Below, piece after piece: positions 1-9,674 of a DNA stretch of 64,000 bases. The position numbers and the translations under genes were made by a program. The DNA is from Bacteroidales bacterium (lineage in GTDB: Bacteria > Bacteroidota > Bacteroidia > Bacteroidales > Bacteroidaceae), in the NCBI GenBank assembly GCA_030532685.1, contig JAUNKN010000005.1, forward strand, positions 1 through 64,000, written 5' to 3'. Under the pieces are notes generated by a model that was given only the letters and a program-made list of their open reading frames with translations, was not told where the DNA came from and did no database searches. How positions within the stretch are numbered: the first letter of the stretch is position 1; every line of letters begins with the position of its first letter.

Positions 1-56
1 TGCGTCCCACGTAGGATTTTCTACGACGCACGTAGGATTTTCGACTTCCCACTTAG
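1..56. repeat. Family A palindromic repeat, copy A1
   Basis: This stretch contains CCCACGTAG half-sites alternating with GATTTTC cores (GTCCCACGTAG, GATTTTC, TACGACGCACGTAG, GATTTTC, then CTTCCCAC). The same building blocks recur at 20432, 30225, 39735, 51499 and 63522. The copy begins at or before the window edge, so its full length is unknown. It lies just beyond the terminator of the acyltransferase gene. Confidence 0.7.
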
Positions 57-107
57 TCGGCAGCGCCCATCTGCTCCACATTTTCTCCACGCGCATGCAC
101 AACAAAA

Positions 108-145
108 GCAGCTAAACCTCATTGTCGAAATTGAGGTTTAGCTGC
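108..145 (-). terminator. Rho-independent terminator of the acyltransferase gene
   Basis: A perfect 14-bp stem (108-121 with 132-145) closes a 10-nt loop. Read on the minus strand it is followed by a T-rich run (TTTTGTTG). It lies about 30 nt past the stop codon of the minus-strand acyltransferase. Confidence 0.8.
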
Positions 146-177
146 TTGATGGTCGATGAAGAGGGGGAGAAGCTATG

Positions 178-1104
178 TCATCGCTTGATGGCTCGGTGGC
201 GTTCAAACTCCTCCCACTGCTCGCGAGTGCGCTTCCAGCGATTGTGCGTCCAGAGCCAAAGGTGAGGGTGCTGGCGAATGCTTTGTTCCAGTGCGGTGGA
301 ATAGGCATCGGTGGCTGGATAAGGAGAATCCAAATGCGGAGAAAGATCAAGGCGACGCAACACGCAGTGATAATAGCCACGACGTGGGCGCGTAATATCG
401 GCATAATAATAAGCGGCTCCTACCTTCGTTCCGATTTGCTCGGCACCTGGCATAAAGGAAGTGTCGTGGTGCAGAAAGGGACGCCAATGATACATCGCTT
501 CCCACTTGGGAAGCTGATCGGCAATGAAGCCCACCATGCCCTTCTTCCCCGCTCGTTTCCACTCAATGATGGTACGTAGCGTGTGGCGCATGGGGATGTT
601 GGTGGCTCCTGCGCGAGCACGCATGCGCAGAAAAAGACGGTCGGCCACGCGATTGTGCAGAGGATGATAGATTTGACCAAACTCGTCTGTATGTTGGGCC
701 CAGTAGGGAAGGCTCGAAATCCATTCCCAGTTGCCATAATGGCCAAGATAGAGAAAGGCAAACTGACGGCCCTCGGCCTGCATCTCTGCTTCGAGCTGCT
801 CGACCCCCTCAATGTGCATGCGACGCATCATCTCGGTGCGACTCATGGTCATCGCCTTGATGGTTTCGACAAAGTAGTCGGCCAGCCAATGGTAAAAGTC
901 TTTCTCGATTTTGCTGCGCTCCTCCTCCGTGCGCTCAGGAAAGCAGGATGCGAGCTGTTGATGCACAAGCGGACGACGATAGCGCGACACATAGTAGAGC
1001 GAGGGGAAAATCAGGACATCGGACAGAAAATAGTGGAGACGCAAAGGAAGGAGAGAAAGCCCTTTCCAAAGCATCAAGAAGAAACGATATTTGAAATCTT
1101 TCAT
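178..1104 (-). CDS. Lysophospholipid / lipid A acyltransferase (LpxL/HtrB family)
   Basis: This 308-aa protein belongs to the LpxL/LpxM (HtrB) family of inner-membrane acyltransferases, which add secondary acyl chains to lipid A precursors or related lipids. The family HX4(D/E) catalytic motif is visible as GHYGNWEW, with H122 and E127. The N-terminus is hydrophobic and basic (residues 6-40), consistent with a membrane anchor. Length matches the family (about 300 aa). It is a single-gene unit with its own terminator at 108-145. The substrate cannot be read from the sequence; a late lipid A acyl transfer is inferred from the family. A TACCTTTG box lies only 4 nt upstream of the ATG, so the mRNA may be leaderless or nearly so. 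Confidence 0.85.
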   Translation of the reverse strand: MKDFKYRFFLMLWKGLSLLPLRLHYFLSDVLIFPSLYYVSRYRRPLVHQQLASCFPERTEEERSKIEKDFYHWLADYFVETIKAMTMSRTEMMRRMHIEGVEQLEAEMQAEGRQFAFLYLGHYGNWEWISSLPYWAQHTDEFGQIYHPLHNRVADRLFLRMRARAGATNIPMRHTLRTIIEWKRAGKKGMVGFIADQLPKWEAMYHWRPFLHHDTSFMPGAEQIGTKVGAAYYYADITRPRRGYYHCVLRRLDLSPHLDSPYPATDAYSTALEQSIRQHPHLWLWTHNRWKRTREQWEEFERHRAIKR

Positions 1105-1108
1105 GAAG

Positions 1109-1116
1109 CAAAGGTA
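1109..1116 (-). promoter_or_regulatory. Putative -7 promoter box (TACCTTTG) of the acyltransferase gene
   Basis: TACCTTTG on the minus strand is an exact Bacteroidetes -7 element (TAnnTTTG). It ends 4 nt before the ATG, and no TTTG lies at the expected -33 spacing. If it is used, transcription would start at or next to the start codon. Confidence 0.45.
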
Positions 1117-1198
1117 GTCATTTTCAATGTATCTATCTCGGACAAAGTAGAAAATTTAGCGACAAAGCCTGCTTCCTCGTTCCGCTTCCCGAAACGCG

Positions 1199-1232
1199 GC
1201 AACCGCTTCCTCTGAGATGAGAAAGCGGTTGC
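1199..1232 (-). terminator. Possible terminator after the 1010-aa surface protein
   Basis: A 10-bp stem (1199-1208 with 1223-1232) lies about 27 nt past the stop of the minus-strand gene. The T-run on the minus strand is poor, so it may be a weak or Rho-assisted terminator. Confidence 0.4.
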
Positions 1233-1258
1233 TCACAAAAAGAGACTGACGTCTTGGA

Positions 1259-4200
1259 CTATTTCAGCTTGCTGCTGATGTGTCGATTGGTGCGCAGGTA
1301 ACAACGCACCACGTTCAACTCGAAGGATTTTGAAATACTACAACCTCCATAGGGAAGCTGGGCTGTAAAGGTGTAAATCCCTGTTTTGTCGAGCGTAGCT
1401 CTACTGAATGATAGCTGATGTTCCGTACTAACCTCTGTTTCGACACTAGCAGTGGGATGAGTTTTGTGAGTCCATCTATAGGTCGTGCCATCGGGGAAAG
1501 GACGAGGCGTCAAGGTGTAGTCCTCGTCCTGACAGATGGTGAGTCTATCCTCGTAGAAAGGAATCATCTCATTTACGGGCTTGACTTCTACTCTCAAGGT
1601 CTTAACCGTGCCACAAGCGTCAGTCACCGTGATGAAATACACATCGTGCAAGTTACCATGAGAGAAGATCGCCAGCTTGTTGGCCTCCAGCGTCTGATGA
1701 GGAACTCCAGCGACAGAAAGTGGCTTCTGGTCTTTGTCTAACAGCTCGTACTTATAGGGCGGAGTACCAAACTTAGCCATAGCGGTAATCGTACCTTTTG
1801 TTTGCCCAGAGCAGAAAAAGCCCTGCGTAGCCAGTGCGTCAAAATCTACAGCTTTAGGAGCCCCGACATTGATTTTCAAAACACCAAAGTTACAAGTTTC
1901 GCTAAGACCAGCTGTTGCGCCAATGGCAATAGTGTATTCTCCGGGAGTTGTTGCTTTGAATATGGTTCCTCCATCTTGATAGGGCAAGGGCTTGGAGTCA
2001 AATCCAGCAGGCCCCTTGATGATACGATAGAAAGTGTTGCCGGGTTTATTGATATATCCTTCGGAGACAACCACAAATTCTCCATTATGGTTGACCTCGT
2101 AATACTGCACGACACCCTCGACTTTGAGGGTCATACCATCACAAGTTTGGACAGGAGTCGCCTTAAAACCATTGGCTCGAGATATTCCTGGGTGAACTAC
2201 CTGAAAGTTTTGTTCTCCACAAGGGCCTTTATAGAGAACATTGTAGACTCCTGGCTGCAAAGTACGATTGGTGGGAGAAAGAGGTATACCTACTCTCCAA
2301 TCGCGGTGGTGCTCTCCATATCGAGTCTTAAAAGTGCCTTTCAAGGGCTCGGACAACCCTGGTCCCGTGATAATAACTTCATCGCCAAGATTTCCTTGCT
2401 CGTACATGTGACGAGTAAAAACCTCCAGGATATTGGAAGTATGAGGTTGGCAAGTCTGTATATTGGGCGTATTCACCTTGAAGATGAAACCTTTGGGATT
2501 GGGATTGGAAGGATAATGAACTACACGCTGAGCTATGGGTCTAGGCTCGCCTATTCGATAAAAATCGACACGATAGCTACGCCCCGCCTGATAACTAAAG
2601 GCCTGTGTTGCCGCATTGTTCCCCAAGAGCGTTTCTTCCCATAATAAAGTGCCTTTATTAATATCATGGTATTCACCTTGGGAAAGGCCTGTAATATCGT
2701 AGACTTTGACAAGGCGTTCTTCACACAGCCTACCTTCATCGGGAGAGTCCACTGAAAGATGAAAGCGACGGATAAAAGTGTTGCAACCACGCCGTTCCTC
2801 TTTTTCCCAGTTTTCTACAATTCTTCCATAGACCAAAGGCCCTGAATTTTTCTTATACGAACGCGCATGTCTATATACGACTTGCTTACCCGAAGCATCG
2901 ACCAACACCGCATCGACTCTCTGTCCATAATCTATGGTCGTGGTCCACGTATCGGCATCAAAACCTCCATTAGGCTCTACACCTCCAAAATTTTGCAATG
3001 GTCGAGTTATCTCGTAATACTTATTCCCCTTGTCATTAATAAGCGCTATGCTTTCTAAATCGGCGTATGCACCCTTCTCACTAGAGGCTTGATCGTAAGG
3101 CACAACGTAAGTACGCACAGGATAACAAAACATCGCTTTCTCGCCAGTATAAATACCCACAGAAAGTTTTACGTTATCACAAAGATATTTATGGAGAATA
3201 CGTGAAGAAGGTAAAGGAACGTAAAAGTCCTTTTGCAGAATAGGCTCGTTGGGACAGTCTTTGAGACGCACGTAAAAAGTTGCCGAGGGCTCATTCTTGA
3301 TGAGTTGTTCAAACTCCGCGGGAGTTTCCGTAGCCGACCATTTTCCCCAAAAGTCACTCAACTTATAGGTACCAAATGGCAGCGCAGTATAATTGTAATA
3401 TCGATTCACATTCCAAGCCACCCAAGCCGTGGGGACTTTTCCTTTTGGAGCAATACCAACCTCTACATTGCCTGCATCAAACTGAGCCTTAATCTTGGGA
3501 TTATTCTCTATCAAACTTGAATAGAGCTCTAGCAAAACACCACACTCTGGATAAGAAGAAGATAGAGTAGGCATGGGGTTATCTGCGATTTGCTTAGGAA
3601 AAGGCAAGCCAGGCGATTTCAATTGCACATTCGTAGTACTTCCTGCTAAACAAGCATCTCTCACCACGATCGTATGTCCTCCATTTTCAAGATTGGAAAA
3701 CACGGCTGTGTGTATTTTCCCTTCGGTTGTCAAGGTAGGAGTTACAGCTTGGGGAGCTGCATCTTTGGGAGATTGAATGGTGAAGGTAAAAGGCAGTCTA
3801 CCGCCTACGATCGTGAGTGTAATTTTTCCTTGGGGAGCCTTACAAGGATATGCACCATAAGTCTCCGAAAGCTTGGCTTCAATCTTCTCAAAAGGAGTAT
3901 GCTCGTTAGCAATGCTATATGGTGTGGGATAAATATACTCTTCGGTCGAGTTGTCCTTGCGTTGACCTCTTACTTTTACCTTGTAACGGCCTGGGAAAAG
4001 CGAAGAAAACACATTAGAGGACTGAGCGGGAGTCACAGTTTGCCCATCCAAAGGCACCAATTCATAAATCCAGGAAGTGGATACGTAGTGGGAATAGTCA
4101 GGGTCTGTCGCATCCAAAACAATGGTCATTGTACCATCATTAGGACATTTGGCCGAAGTGGTCGTGACCGTAATAGGTATGTTACCAATACCAGTCTGGG

Positions 4201-4291
4201 CAACAAGTGTCAAAGCCAGGGGAAACAACAGAACTAAGAATATCCCCCTCAGCCAAATCTCCCAATAGGTATGGCGTCGTCTCGTGTTCAT
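1259..4291 (-). CDS. Large secreted surface protein with repeated Ig-like/SprB-like segments
   Basis: This 1010-aa protein has an N-terminal signal sequence (basic start, hydrophobic stretch about residues 15-31, ending VAQ). The body is beta-rich with recurring segments of the kind seen in SprB-repeat and PKD-like extracellular Bacteroidetes proteins (for example GTMTIVLDATD, GKITLTIVGGRLPFTF, GTITAMAKFGTPPYKYEL, and cysteine pairs). No enzymatic motif and no clear T9SS C-terminal signal were recognised; it ends in a short basic tail. Its start lies 11 nt after the stop of the VGIGT-type protein gene, so the two form one operon. A surface adhesin or structural role is inferred from architecture only. 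Confidence 0.7.
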   Translation of the reverse strand: MNTRRRHTYWEIWLRGIFLVLLFPLALTLVAQTGIGNIPITVTTTSAKCPNDGTMTIVLDATDPDYSHYVSTSWIYELVPLDGQTVTPAQSSNVFSSLFPGRYKVKVRGQRKDNSTEEYIYPTPYSIANEHTPFEKIEAKLSETYGAYPCKAPQGKITLTIVGGRLPFTFTIQSPKDAAPQAVTPTLTTEGKIHTAVFSNLENGGHTIVVRDACLAGSTTNVQLKSPGLPFPKQIADNPMPTLSSSYPECGVLLELYSSLIENNPKIKAQFDAGNVEVGIAPKGKVPTAWVAWNVNRYYNYTALPFGTYKLSDFWGKWSATETPAEFEQLIKNEPSATFYVRLKDCPNEPILQKDFYVPLPSSRILHKYLCDNVKLSVGIYTGEKAMFCYPVRTYVVPYDQASSEKGAYADLESIALINDKGNKYYEITRPLQNFGGVEPNGGFDADTWTTTIDYGQRVDAVLVDASGKQVVYRHARSYKKNSGPLVYGRIVENWEKEERRGCNTFIRRFHLSVDSPDEGRLCEERLVKVYDITGLSQGEYHDINKGTLLWEETLLGNNAATQAFSYQAGRSYRVDFYRIGEPRPIAQRVVHYPSNPNPKGFIFKVNTPNIQTCQPHTSNILEVFTRHMYEQGNLGDEVIITGPGLSEPLKGTFKTRYGEHHRDWRVGIPLSPTNRTLQPGVYNVLYKGPCGEQNFQVVHPGISRANGFKATPVQTCDGMTLKVEGVVQYYEVNHNGEFVVVSEGYINKPGNTFYRIIKGPAGFDSKPLPYQDGGTIFKATTPGEYTIAIGATAGLSETCNFGVLKINVGAPKAVDFDALATQGFFCSGQTKGTITAMAKFGTPPYKYELLDKDQKPLSVAGVPHQTLEANKLAIFSHGNLHDVYFITVTDACGTVKTLRVEVKPVNEMIPFYEDRLTICQDEDYTLTPRPFPDGTTYRWTHKTHPTASVETEVSTEHQLSFSRATLDKTGIYTFTAQLPYGGCSISKSFELNVVRCYLRTNRHISSKLK

Positions 4292-4302
4292 AATGCAAGG
4301 TG

Positions 4303-4956
4303 TTATTTCTCAACAATGGCGATATTTATGTAGCTTTTCTCCGTGGGAGAGGTAGAAACCGAATAAGTCATCACGCCCGCGGACGAAATGCTTTGCACGG
4401 TCATTACATCTCGATCATACTCTGTCACGATGTAATGATAATCTTCAGGAGCACCAACAGTAAAGAGAGGAACGGCAACTCCCGTACTACTCAACCAATT
4501 GGGATTCCCACTTTGAGTACCAGTTTGCTCTACCTGTTTTTTAAACTCAGCATAGAGATCTACTGTTTTATTCATATTAAATGGTGGCTTCATATCTATC
4601 GTGATAGAGGGCATCCAATACCACGTTTTAGGACGTTCCGCACCTGCCGAAGACGAAACCCACTTGGTACCATCATTATAATAAATACCTGGTTTTACAT
4701 CATTGGCCGTAGCTGTATTGTAAACAAACATTCCTGCCACATGCTGTGTAAGAGGTGCTGCTTCAGTCGTTTTTGTTAAAGCAACACGAGGTAAAAGCAC
4801 TCCCTTATCTGTGGCACTAATGTCAAGAATAGCATTGGCGTCAGGAGTTCTTGTACCAATACCTACCCTATTACTGGGAGTTGTACTCTGAGCATAAGTG
4901 TGAAGAACTGCTCCAAATAGACATACTAACAGGAGCACAAAAAAATGTTTTTTCAT
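4303..4956 (-). CDS. Secreted VGIGT-type surface protein
   Basis: This 217-aa protein has a clear signal peptide (MKKHFFVLLLVCLFG, cleavage near TYAQ). After it comes the VGIGTRTPDANAILDISA segment, a hallmark of many Bacteroidetes secreted proteins that resemble phage tail-fibre or collar tips. The rest has no recognised catalytic motif. It is the first gene of a two-gene operon with the 1010-aa surface protein, which suggests the products act together at the cell surface. A strong promoter about 370 nt upstream implies a long untranslated leader. The role is unknown; the tail-fibre resemblance is not evidence of a prophage, as no other phage gene is present. Confidence 0.75.
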   Translation of the reverse strand: MKKHFFVLLLVCLFGAVLHTYAQSTTPSNRVGIGTRTPDANAILDISATDKGVLLPRVALTKTTEAAPLTQHVAGMFVYNTATANDVKPGIYYNDGTKWVSSSAGAERPKTWYWMPSITIDMKPPFNMNKTVDLYAEFKKQVEQTGTQSGNPNWLSSTGVAVPLFTVGAPEDYHYIVTEYDRDVMTVQSISSAGVMTYSVSTSPTEKSYINIAIVEK

Positions 4957-5325
4957 AATGAGGTGAGATGGTATAAATAAGTTTTCGATAAATAAGGCCA
5001 GACTCTACATCACAAGTTCTATACTACTCGTGCCGAGAATGTTGGGTACAAACATCTGTTGCAATAAAATCAAGCTATTCTTTACAAGGACGGAAAGAGA
5101 GACAGAAAGGTAAAACAGCCAAACAACGGAAGTAGAAAAAAGAAAAGGACACAAGCCAAGCCTATGAAAAAATATAAGCTCTAAAAGTCTCACGGAAATC
5201 AAAAGAGACATTGTATAAGTAACAAGACCTCCATCTGGCAAAGCCACACGAAACGGGATAGAAGGTAGACACTGGGGGAGCAACCACCCACAAGTGTAAA
5301 ATAATCTTTATACAAGAATTTTGTA

Positions 5326-5357
5326 CAAAGGTAATCGGATTAAATACAATCCGCAAA
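5326..5357 (-). promoter_or_regulatory. Bacteroidetes promoter of the VGIGT/surface-protein operon
   Basis: On the minus strand, TTTG (5357-5354) is followed by a 20-nt spacer and TACCTTTG (5333-5326), an exact match to the TTTG-N19-21-TAnnTTTG consensus. The nearest downstream start on that strand is at 4956. Confidence 0.75.
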
Positions 5358-5635
5358 AATCAACACACTATTTTACATAACAACAAAAACACTTAACACA
5401 TATCAAGCAAAAGACAAGAAAAATAAAACTTCATTAGAAAATACGCTTCCAAACGAAAACCCTCTCTTTATTCCCATCAATTAGTAGATAAGTCTGAATA
5501 AAAGACATCTAAAAACAAAAAGCAACAAAAGAAAACACTATTCAAAGCAAGGAAAGAACAATGTGGTTCTGCGCTGAGTAACACAAACGAGAATACCTTG
5601 TGATATACTCGTTAGGGAGTACAATAAAAAAATAA

Positions 5636-5668
5636 AAACCACCTCAATCATAGAGATTGAGGTGGTTT
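5636..5668 (-). terminator. Terminator of the 1294-aa T9SS protein gene
   Basis: A perfect 13-bp stem (5636-5648 with 5656-5668) closes a 7-nt loop. On the minus strand it is followed by a T-rich run (TTTATTTTTTTATTG). It lies about 40 nt past the stop codon. Confidence 0.85.
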
Positions 5669-5709
5669 ACCTTGTTTAAGCTCTGAAAGAGCGGAAATAT
5701 TTTTGGCGA

Positions 5710-8700
5710 TTACTTCACAACGGCCTTCTTACCATTGATTACATAAACACCAGCAGGGAGATTCTTCGTGCTGCTCAAACGTTGACCAGAGATCGTGTAG
5801 ATACCTGCAGCCTTAGCACCAGTATTGCTAATGATAGCACCAGCGATAGAAGTAATTACACCGTTTGTGGGCAAGCTCTTAATTCCCTTTGCAGTAACAG
5901 CGGGAAGTACACCAAAGTAACCAGTGTTGGCAGCAACATTGTCGTTACCTTCACCGAGGAGAACCTTCGTACGATCGGTGCTAAACACACCATAGTCCTT
6001 ACCTACCTTCGTGCTCTCGAACACACCTACGAGGCCTTGCATAGGCTTGGTATCGCTTACCACGGGCTGAGTAAGAGGCTTGAGTTCCTCTACAGTCGTT
6101 GCGGTGGGATAAAGACGAACGGTCGTTTCCTCGTTGGCCTCACCAGGAATATAGATGTAAGCCACACCAGCCTTCAGTACCTCAGGAGCTTGAGCAAGCT
6201 CAATTTCCATAGTGCTGCTGTTCTGACCAGCTACGGTGAAGAACTTAGCCTTATCATCACCGAAGGTCTTCACTTCGATAGGCAGAGTGATAATCTGAGG
6301 AGCAGTCTTGCTTTCAAGTTCGTGGAGGTAACCTGCAGCAATATCCGTAGGAGCACCTTCTACGAAAGTGAAGGCAGAGTTGTCGTTCTTGTTAGCAGAG
6401 TTCCAAAGCACGAGGTCGAAATTAGCACCAGGCTGTGCATTGAGGAACACGTGGTCACCAGAAGCATCATCCTTAGCAATCTTAATATTGAATGCACCAG
6501 GATACTTCGCAGAGATAACTTCGAAGTAGTAGGGCTCATCGCTCTGACTCATCGTACGAGTATTCTTGACAGGAGCCAAGTAGAGACCAGTATAGATGTT
6601 CTTGAAAGTGTAACCCTTTTCGGTCTTTTCTGCACTCCAGAAAGAGTTAAGCTGACCATCGAAGTTACTATCGGGAGAATAGGTATCAGCACCTTCGTCT
6701 TTCTTCAAACCACCGTTACGGAGGAAGTTCTTACGAGAAGAGCTGGGAGCATAAGCAAAGCGATTCGTGTTAGAAGGTGTACTACTCATGCTTTGGATAC
6801 GCAAGATACCATTCTTAGGCATGTGAAGCTTGCTATTGAAAGCATCAGTTCCTGCACTAAGTTTAGACAACAGATCCGTTACCTGAGCAACAGTAGGTTG
6901 ACCCTTCTTTTGGATTTCATTGAGCTCATTTTGTACGGCTTCAATAACCGACTTATAAGCTTCTTGAGCACCAGACTCATAGAAGCCGAGGCCATCACCT
7001 TCTTCTGCGGCTTCTGCAAACGCCTTAGCACTTGCGAGAGCGGTAGTTACCTTGGTAGGATCGGGGAATTGCTTCATGAACTCCTCGTAAGCTTTCTTAA
7101 TAGCTTCAATTTGTTCATCAGTAGCCGTACCCTTATCTACCATTTCCTTACTCTTAGCGATTTCGTTCTTCAGATTGTCCACCAAGTTTTTGGGAACAGA
7201 AGCGATAAGAGAAGCCTGTTCATCGTAGGCACCATAATAGAGACGGAACTCAGAGCCATGGTAGAAACCATTATTGCTGGGCCAGTTATCATCAAGCACA
7301 CGACTAATCACAACGATACGGAAGTACTTGTACTTCTGAGCCGACTTAAAGTAGGCAGTACCAGCTTGATTAGCTTGCTCTGTTCCATCGGTCTTAACTA
7401 CAGAATAAGGATACTCGAAAGTTGTAACTCCAAGAGAGTCCCAACCCTGATCCTTCTTCCAATAGTCGTAAACCGTCGTTACGCTACCATCTTCGTCATT
7501 CTCAACGTCCTTCTTATTCACCAGAAGAGCATCGTCTGAGTTAGAACCGTAGATCGCAACCTTTTTGGGAGCACCACGATTGTTGCCTAAGCGCTTGATC
7601 CACTTCATCAACAGAGCATCCATCTCAACTCCAGGCTTAACTTGGAGGTAGTGAATACCACGACCAGGCCAAGCTTCTCCACCGCCATGCCATGTAGAGT
7701 GGAAATAGGATTTCTCATTATCGCTAAGCTTACCATCAAGGAAAAGGCCTATATCTGTACCTTCCTCAGAGTCGAACATAGGACAATCGAGTTGTTCCTT
7801 ATCTGTTACAAGACCATCTACTCCATTTTCAATAGAATATGTTCCATTGGTAGAAGATTCGATTTTCTTACCAGTAGCATCAACACCCATGTAACTGTAT
7901 CCCTTATCGAGAGCAGCTTGAGCCTTGTTCATTTCTGCTGCAAGAGCCTTATTACGCTTAGGTTGAGCAACAGCAGCTACGATATCTTTCACTTGATTTT
8001 CTTGAAGAGCACGTACTTTCCAGCAAGAACCAGCTACACGATAGTCCCAAGCAACAACATCGGTAGTCCCCTGTTGTGTATGGATACCGGAGAACTTCGC
8101 AGGTGAAGGAGCACCTTGCTCGGTGTACTTCACAAGGAGAGGAGAATAGAAATTAAAGTTACCAGGGAATTCCTTAGAAGCTACGATAGTGTAAGCAACC
8201 TCAGGTTCCTTAGTCATCAAAATACGTGATGAGGCACTACCATTTTTACCAATGTAATTGCCTGTTTCTGCATTTTGGAAGAAGAAGAGGTCATTGCCAT
8301 CTTCGTCTTTCTGACCTGCATCAACAACCTTCCAAATATACTTGGCATATTCGTAAGTATAGCCCTTGCTATCCAATTCCTCGAAACTAAAGTTAGGCTG
8401 TTGATTAGTCTTTGCAGACCAACGGAGTTGCATATCATTAGCGTTCAAGGCGTTTCCATCGTACAAGGCACCATCATCATATCCACTCTGCTGACCACCA
8501 TAGGGGTATACCTTGGGCTTATCTGTACCCCAAGATTCCTCGTTGGCACGGAAAGAGTAAACGATGTAATAACCAGCCTTCAAGGGAATACCAGAAGTAA
8601 CGAACTCTTCATAAGCCTTGGGAAGCTTGTCTGCAAGGTCATCCATTTGGTCGTCCGTAAGAGTTGCTCCGCCATCGCGCAAGGACTTATATTGTTCCCA

Positions 8701-9594
8701 AAGAGCCTTAAGAGCGGCGTGCTTATCTGCGGAGTATTCACCAGAATTATTACCAGGAGTAAAATCACGGAGAACATCGTCCATCAAATCACCAGCACCC
8801 TTAGTCAGTCCGTCTACTACGTTGTCCAAAGATTTACGTGCATCACTTTGGGTAGCTTCAAAAATGCACCAAGTATTGCGGTTATAGTTCGTTCCCTTGT
8901 CAGCAGAGCCTGTAGCTTCATTATCTGTGGGGTAGTGAAGAAGGAAGTTGTATTGAGCATACTTATCTTCCTTATCCTTGCTCTTTGATACGTATTCAGA
9001 GATAACTACAGCGCCACTCGCAAGCGTGCTGTTAGTAGGATTGTAAGCAATTTCGTTCAGTTTCCATTGCAGGTCTGCATTATCCTGATCCTTTGCTTCC
9101 TTAATCCAAGCATCGATACCTGTGAGATTAACGGGTTGAGGGTCGGGAGTTGCATCGGTAGGGTCTGGGGTATAAGAGTAGGTCTTTGCACCATCAATAC
9201 CTACAGCATCTTTCACAACGAGCTTCCAAGCACGATCCTTCTGTTTGGTATAGAAAGAACCATTGGTTATCTCTGCGAGATATTCACCGTTTTGGCGCTT
9301 CAAGTTGTAAACAGCCTCTCCGTTAGGACCAGTCACACCTTCTACGGCTTCAAAGGTGTAGACATTGTCTACTGACAAGTAGGTAGTATGCGAGAAGTTC
9401 GTACCAGACAAGAAGCTACTAGATCCTGCCGAGAACGAGTGACCAGCTTGCAGAGCATAAGTCTTGCCCGTCGCAATGGTGGTGGCATTAGCTTGCTTCA
9501 GCTGATCATGAGTCCAAAAGCGACCTGCAGAGGCGCTGGACACACCTGCCACAAGGAAAGTGACGGCTGCGAGCAAATTGTAAACCTTTTTCAT
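5710..9594 (-). CDS. Large T9SS-secreted protein with F5/8-like and FIVAR-like segments
   Basis: This 1294-aa protein starts at MKKVYNLLAA, giving a good signal peptide that ends near SASA. Two stretches read like RICIN/lectin-type folds (around residues 340-520 and 930-1070). A segment near residues 620-800 (SYFHSTWHGGGEAW, then HYLQVKP) resembles F5/8 (discoidin) carbohydrate-binding domains. Helical spacers with repeated alanine and glutamate (around 810-920) look like FIVAR domains. The C-terminus (GIYTISGQRL, then LPAGVYVINGKKAVVK) is a typical T9SS type A sorting signal, so the product should cross the outer membrane and stay surface-attached. No catalytic domain was recognised; glycan binding or adhesion is inferred. 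It is monocistronic, with its own promoter and terminator. Confidence 0.8.
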   Translation of the reverse strand: MKKVYNLLAAVTFLVAGVSSASAGRFWTHDQLKQANATTIATGKTYALQAGHSFSAGSSSFLSGTNFSHTTYLSVDNVYTFEAVEGVTGPNGEAVYNLKRQNGEYLAEITNGSFYTKQKDRAWKLVVKDAVGIDGAKTYSYTPDPTDATPDPQPVNLTGIDAWIKEAKDQDNADLQWKLNEIAYNPTNSTLASGAVVISEYVSKSKDKEDKYAQYNFLLHYPTDNEATGSADKGTNYNRNTWCIFEATQSDARKSLDNVVDGLTKGAGDLMDDVLRDFTPGNNSGEYSADKHAALKALWEQYKSLRDGGATLTDDQMDDLADKLPKAYEEFVTSGIPLKAGYYIVYSFRANEESWGTDKPKVYPYGGQQSGYDDGALYDGNALNANDMQLRWSAKTNQQPNFSFEELDSKGYTYEYAKYIWKVVDAGQKDEDGNDLFFFQNAETGNYIGKNGSASSRILMTKEPEVAYTIVASKEFPGNFNFYSPLLVKYTEQGAPSPAKFSGIHTQQGTTDVVAWDYRVAGSCWKVRALQENQVKDIVAAVAQPKRNKALAAEMNKAQAALDKGYSYMGVDATGKKIESSTNGTYSIENGVDGLVTDKEQLDCPMFDSEEGTDIGLFLDGKLSDNEKSYFHSTWHGGGEAWPGRGIHYLQVKPGVEMDALLMKWIKRLGNNRGAPKKVAIYGSNSDDALLVNKKDVENDEDGSVTTVYDYWKKDQGWDSLGVTTFEYPYSVVKTDGTEQANQAGTAYFKSAQKYKYFRIVVISRVLDDNWPSNNGFYHGSEFRLYYGAYDEQASLIASVPKNLVDNLKNEIAKSKEMVDKGTATDEQIEAIKKAYEEFMKQFPDPTKVTTALASAKAFAEAAEEGDGLGFYESGAQEAYKSVIEAVQNELNEIQKKGQPTVAQVTDLLSKLSAGTDAFNSKLHMPKNGILRIQSMSSTPSNTNRFAYAPSSSRKNFLRNGGLKKDEGADTYSPDSNFDGQLNSFWSAEKTEKGYTFKNIYTGLYLAPVKNTRTMSQSDEPYYFEVISAKYPGAFNIKIAKDDASGDHVFLNAQPGANFDLVLWNSANKNDNSAFTFVEGAPTDIAAGYLHELESKTAPQIITLPIEVKTFGDDKAKFFTVAGQNSSTMEIELAQAPEVLKAGVAYIYIPGEANEETTVRLYPTATTVEELKPLTQPVVSDTKPMQGLVGVFESTKVGKDYGVFSTDRTKVLLGEGNDNVAANTGYFGVLPAVTAKGIKSLPTNGVITSIAGAIISNTGAKAAGIYTISGQRLSSTKNLPAGVYVINGKKAVVK

Positions 9595-9642
9595 TGAGTG
9601 ATAAAGATTAAAGTGAAACTTTGAGTTGATAGAATTTTCCAG

Positions 9643-9674
9643 CAAAGGTAAAGAAAAAAAATCGCCCCCTCAAC
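9643..9674 (-). promoter_or_regulatory. Promoter of the 1294-aa T9SS protein gene
   Basis: On the minus strand GTTG (9674-9671), a 20-nt spacer and TACCTTTG (9650-9643) match the Bacteroidetes promoter with one change in the -33 box. The start codon at 9594 follows after about 48 nt. Confidence 0.7.

Larger units (their letters stand above)
4957..5709. other. Intergenic region with long leader of the VGIGT operon
   Basis: No supported gene is present in these roughly 750 bases. The right end holds the terminator of the 1294-aa protein gene (5636-5668). A full Bacteroidetes promoter at 5326-5357 points to the VGIGT gene and leaves about 360 nt of leader. The leader matches no riboswitch class I recognise. 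The 5360-5630 stretch is AT-rich with no clear feature. Confidence 0.6.

Noticed and set aside
4303..4956. Prophage tail-fibre gene
   Set aside because: The VGIGT segment is common in secreted Bacteroidetes proteins, and no other phage gene lies nearby.
5782..7539. Plus-strand open frame of 585 codons inside the 1294-aa protein gene
   Set aside because: It is antisense to a gene with a signal peptide and T9SS tail, and reads as serine/threonine-rich shadow sequence.
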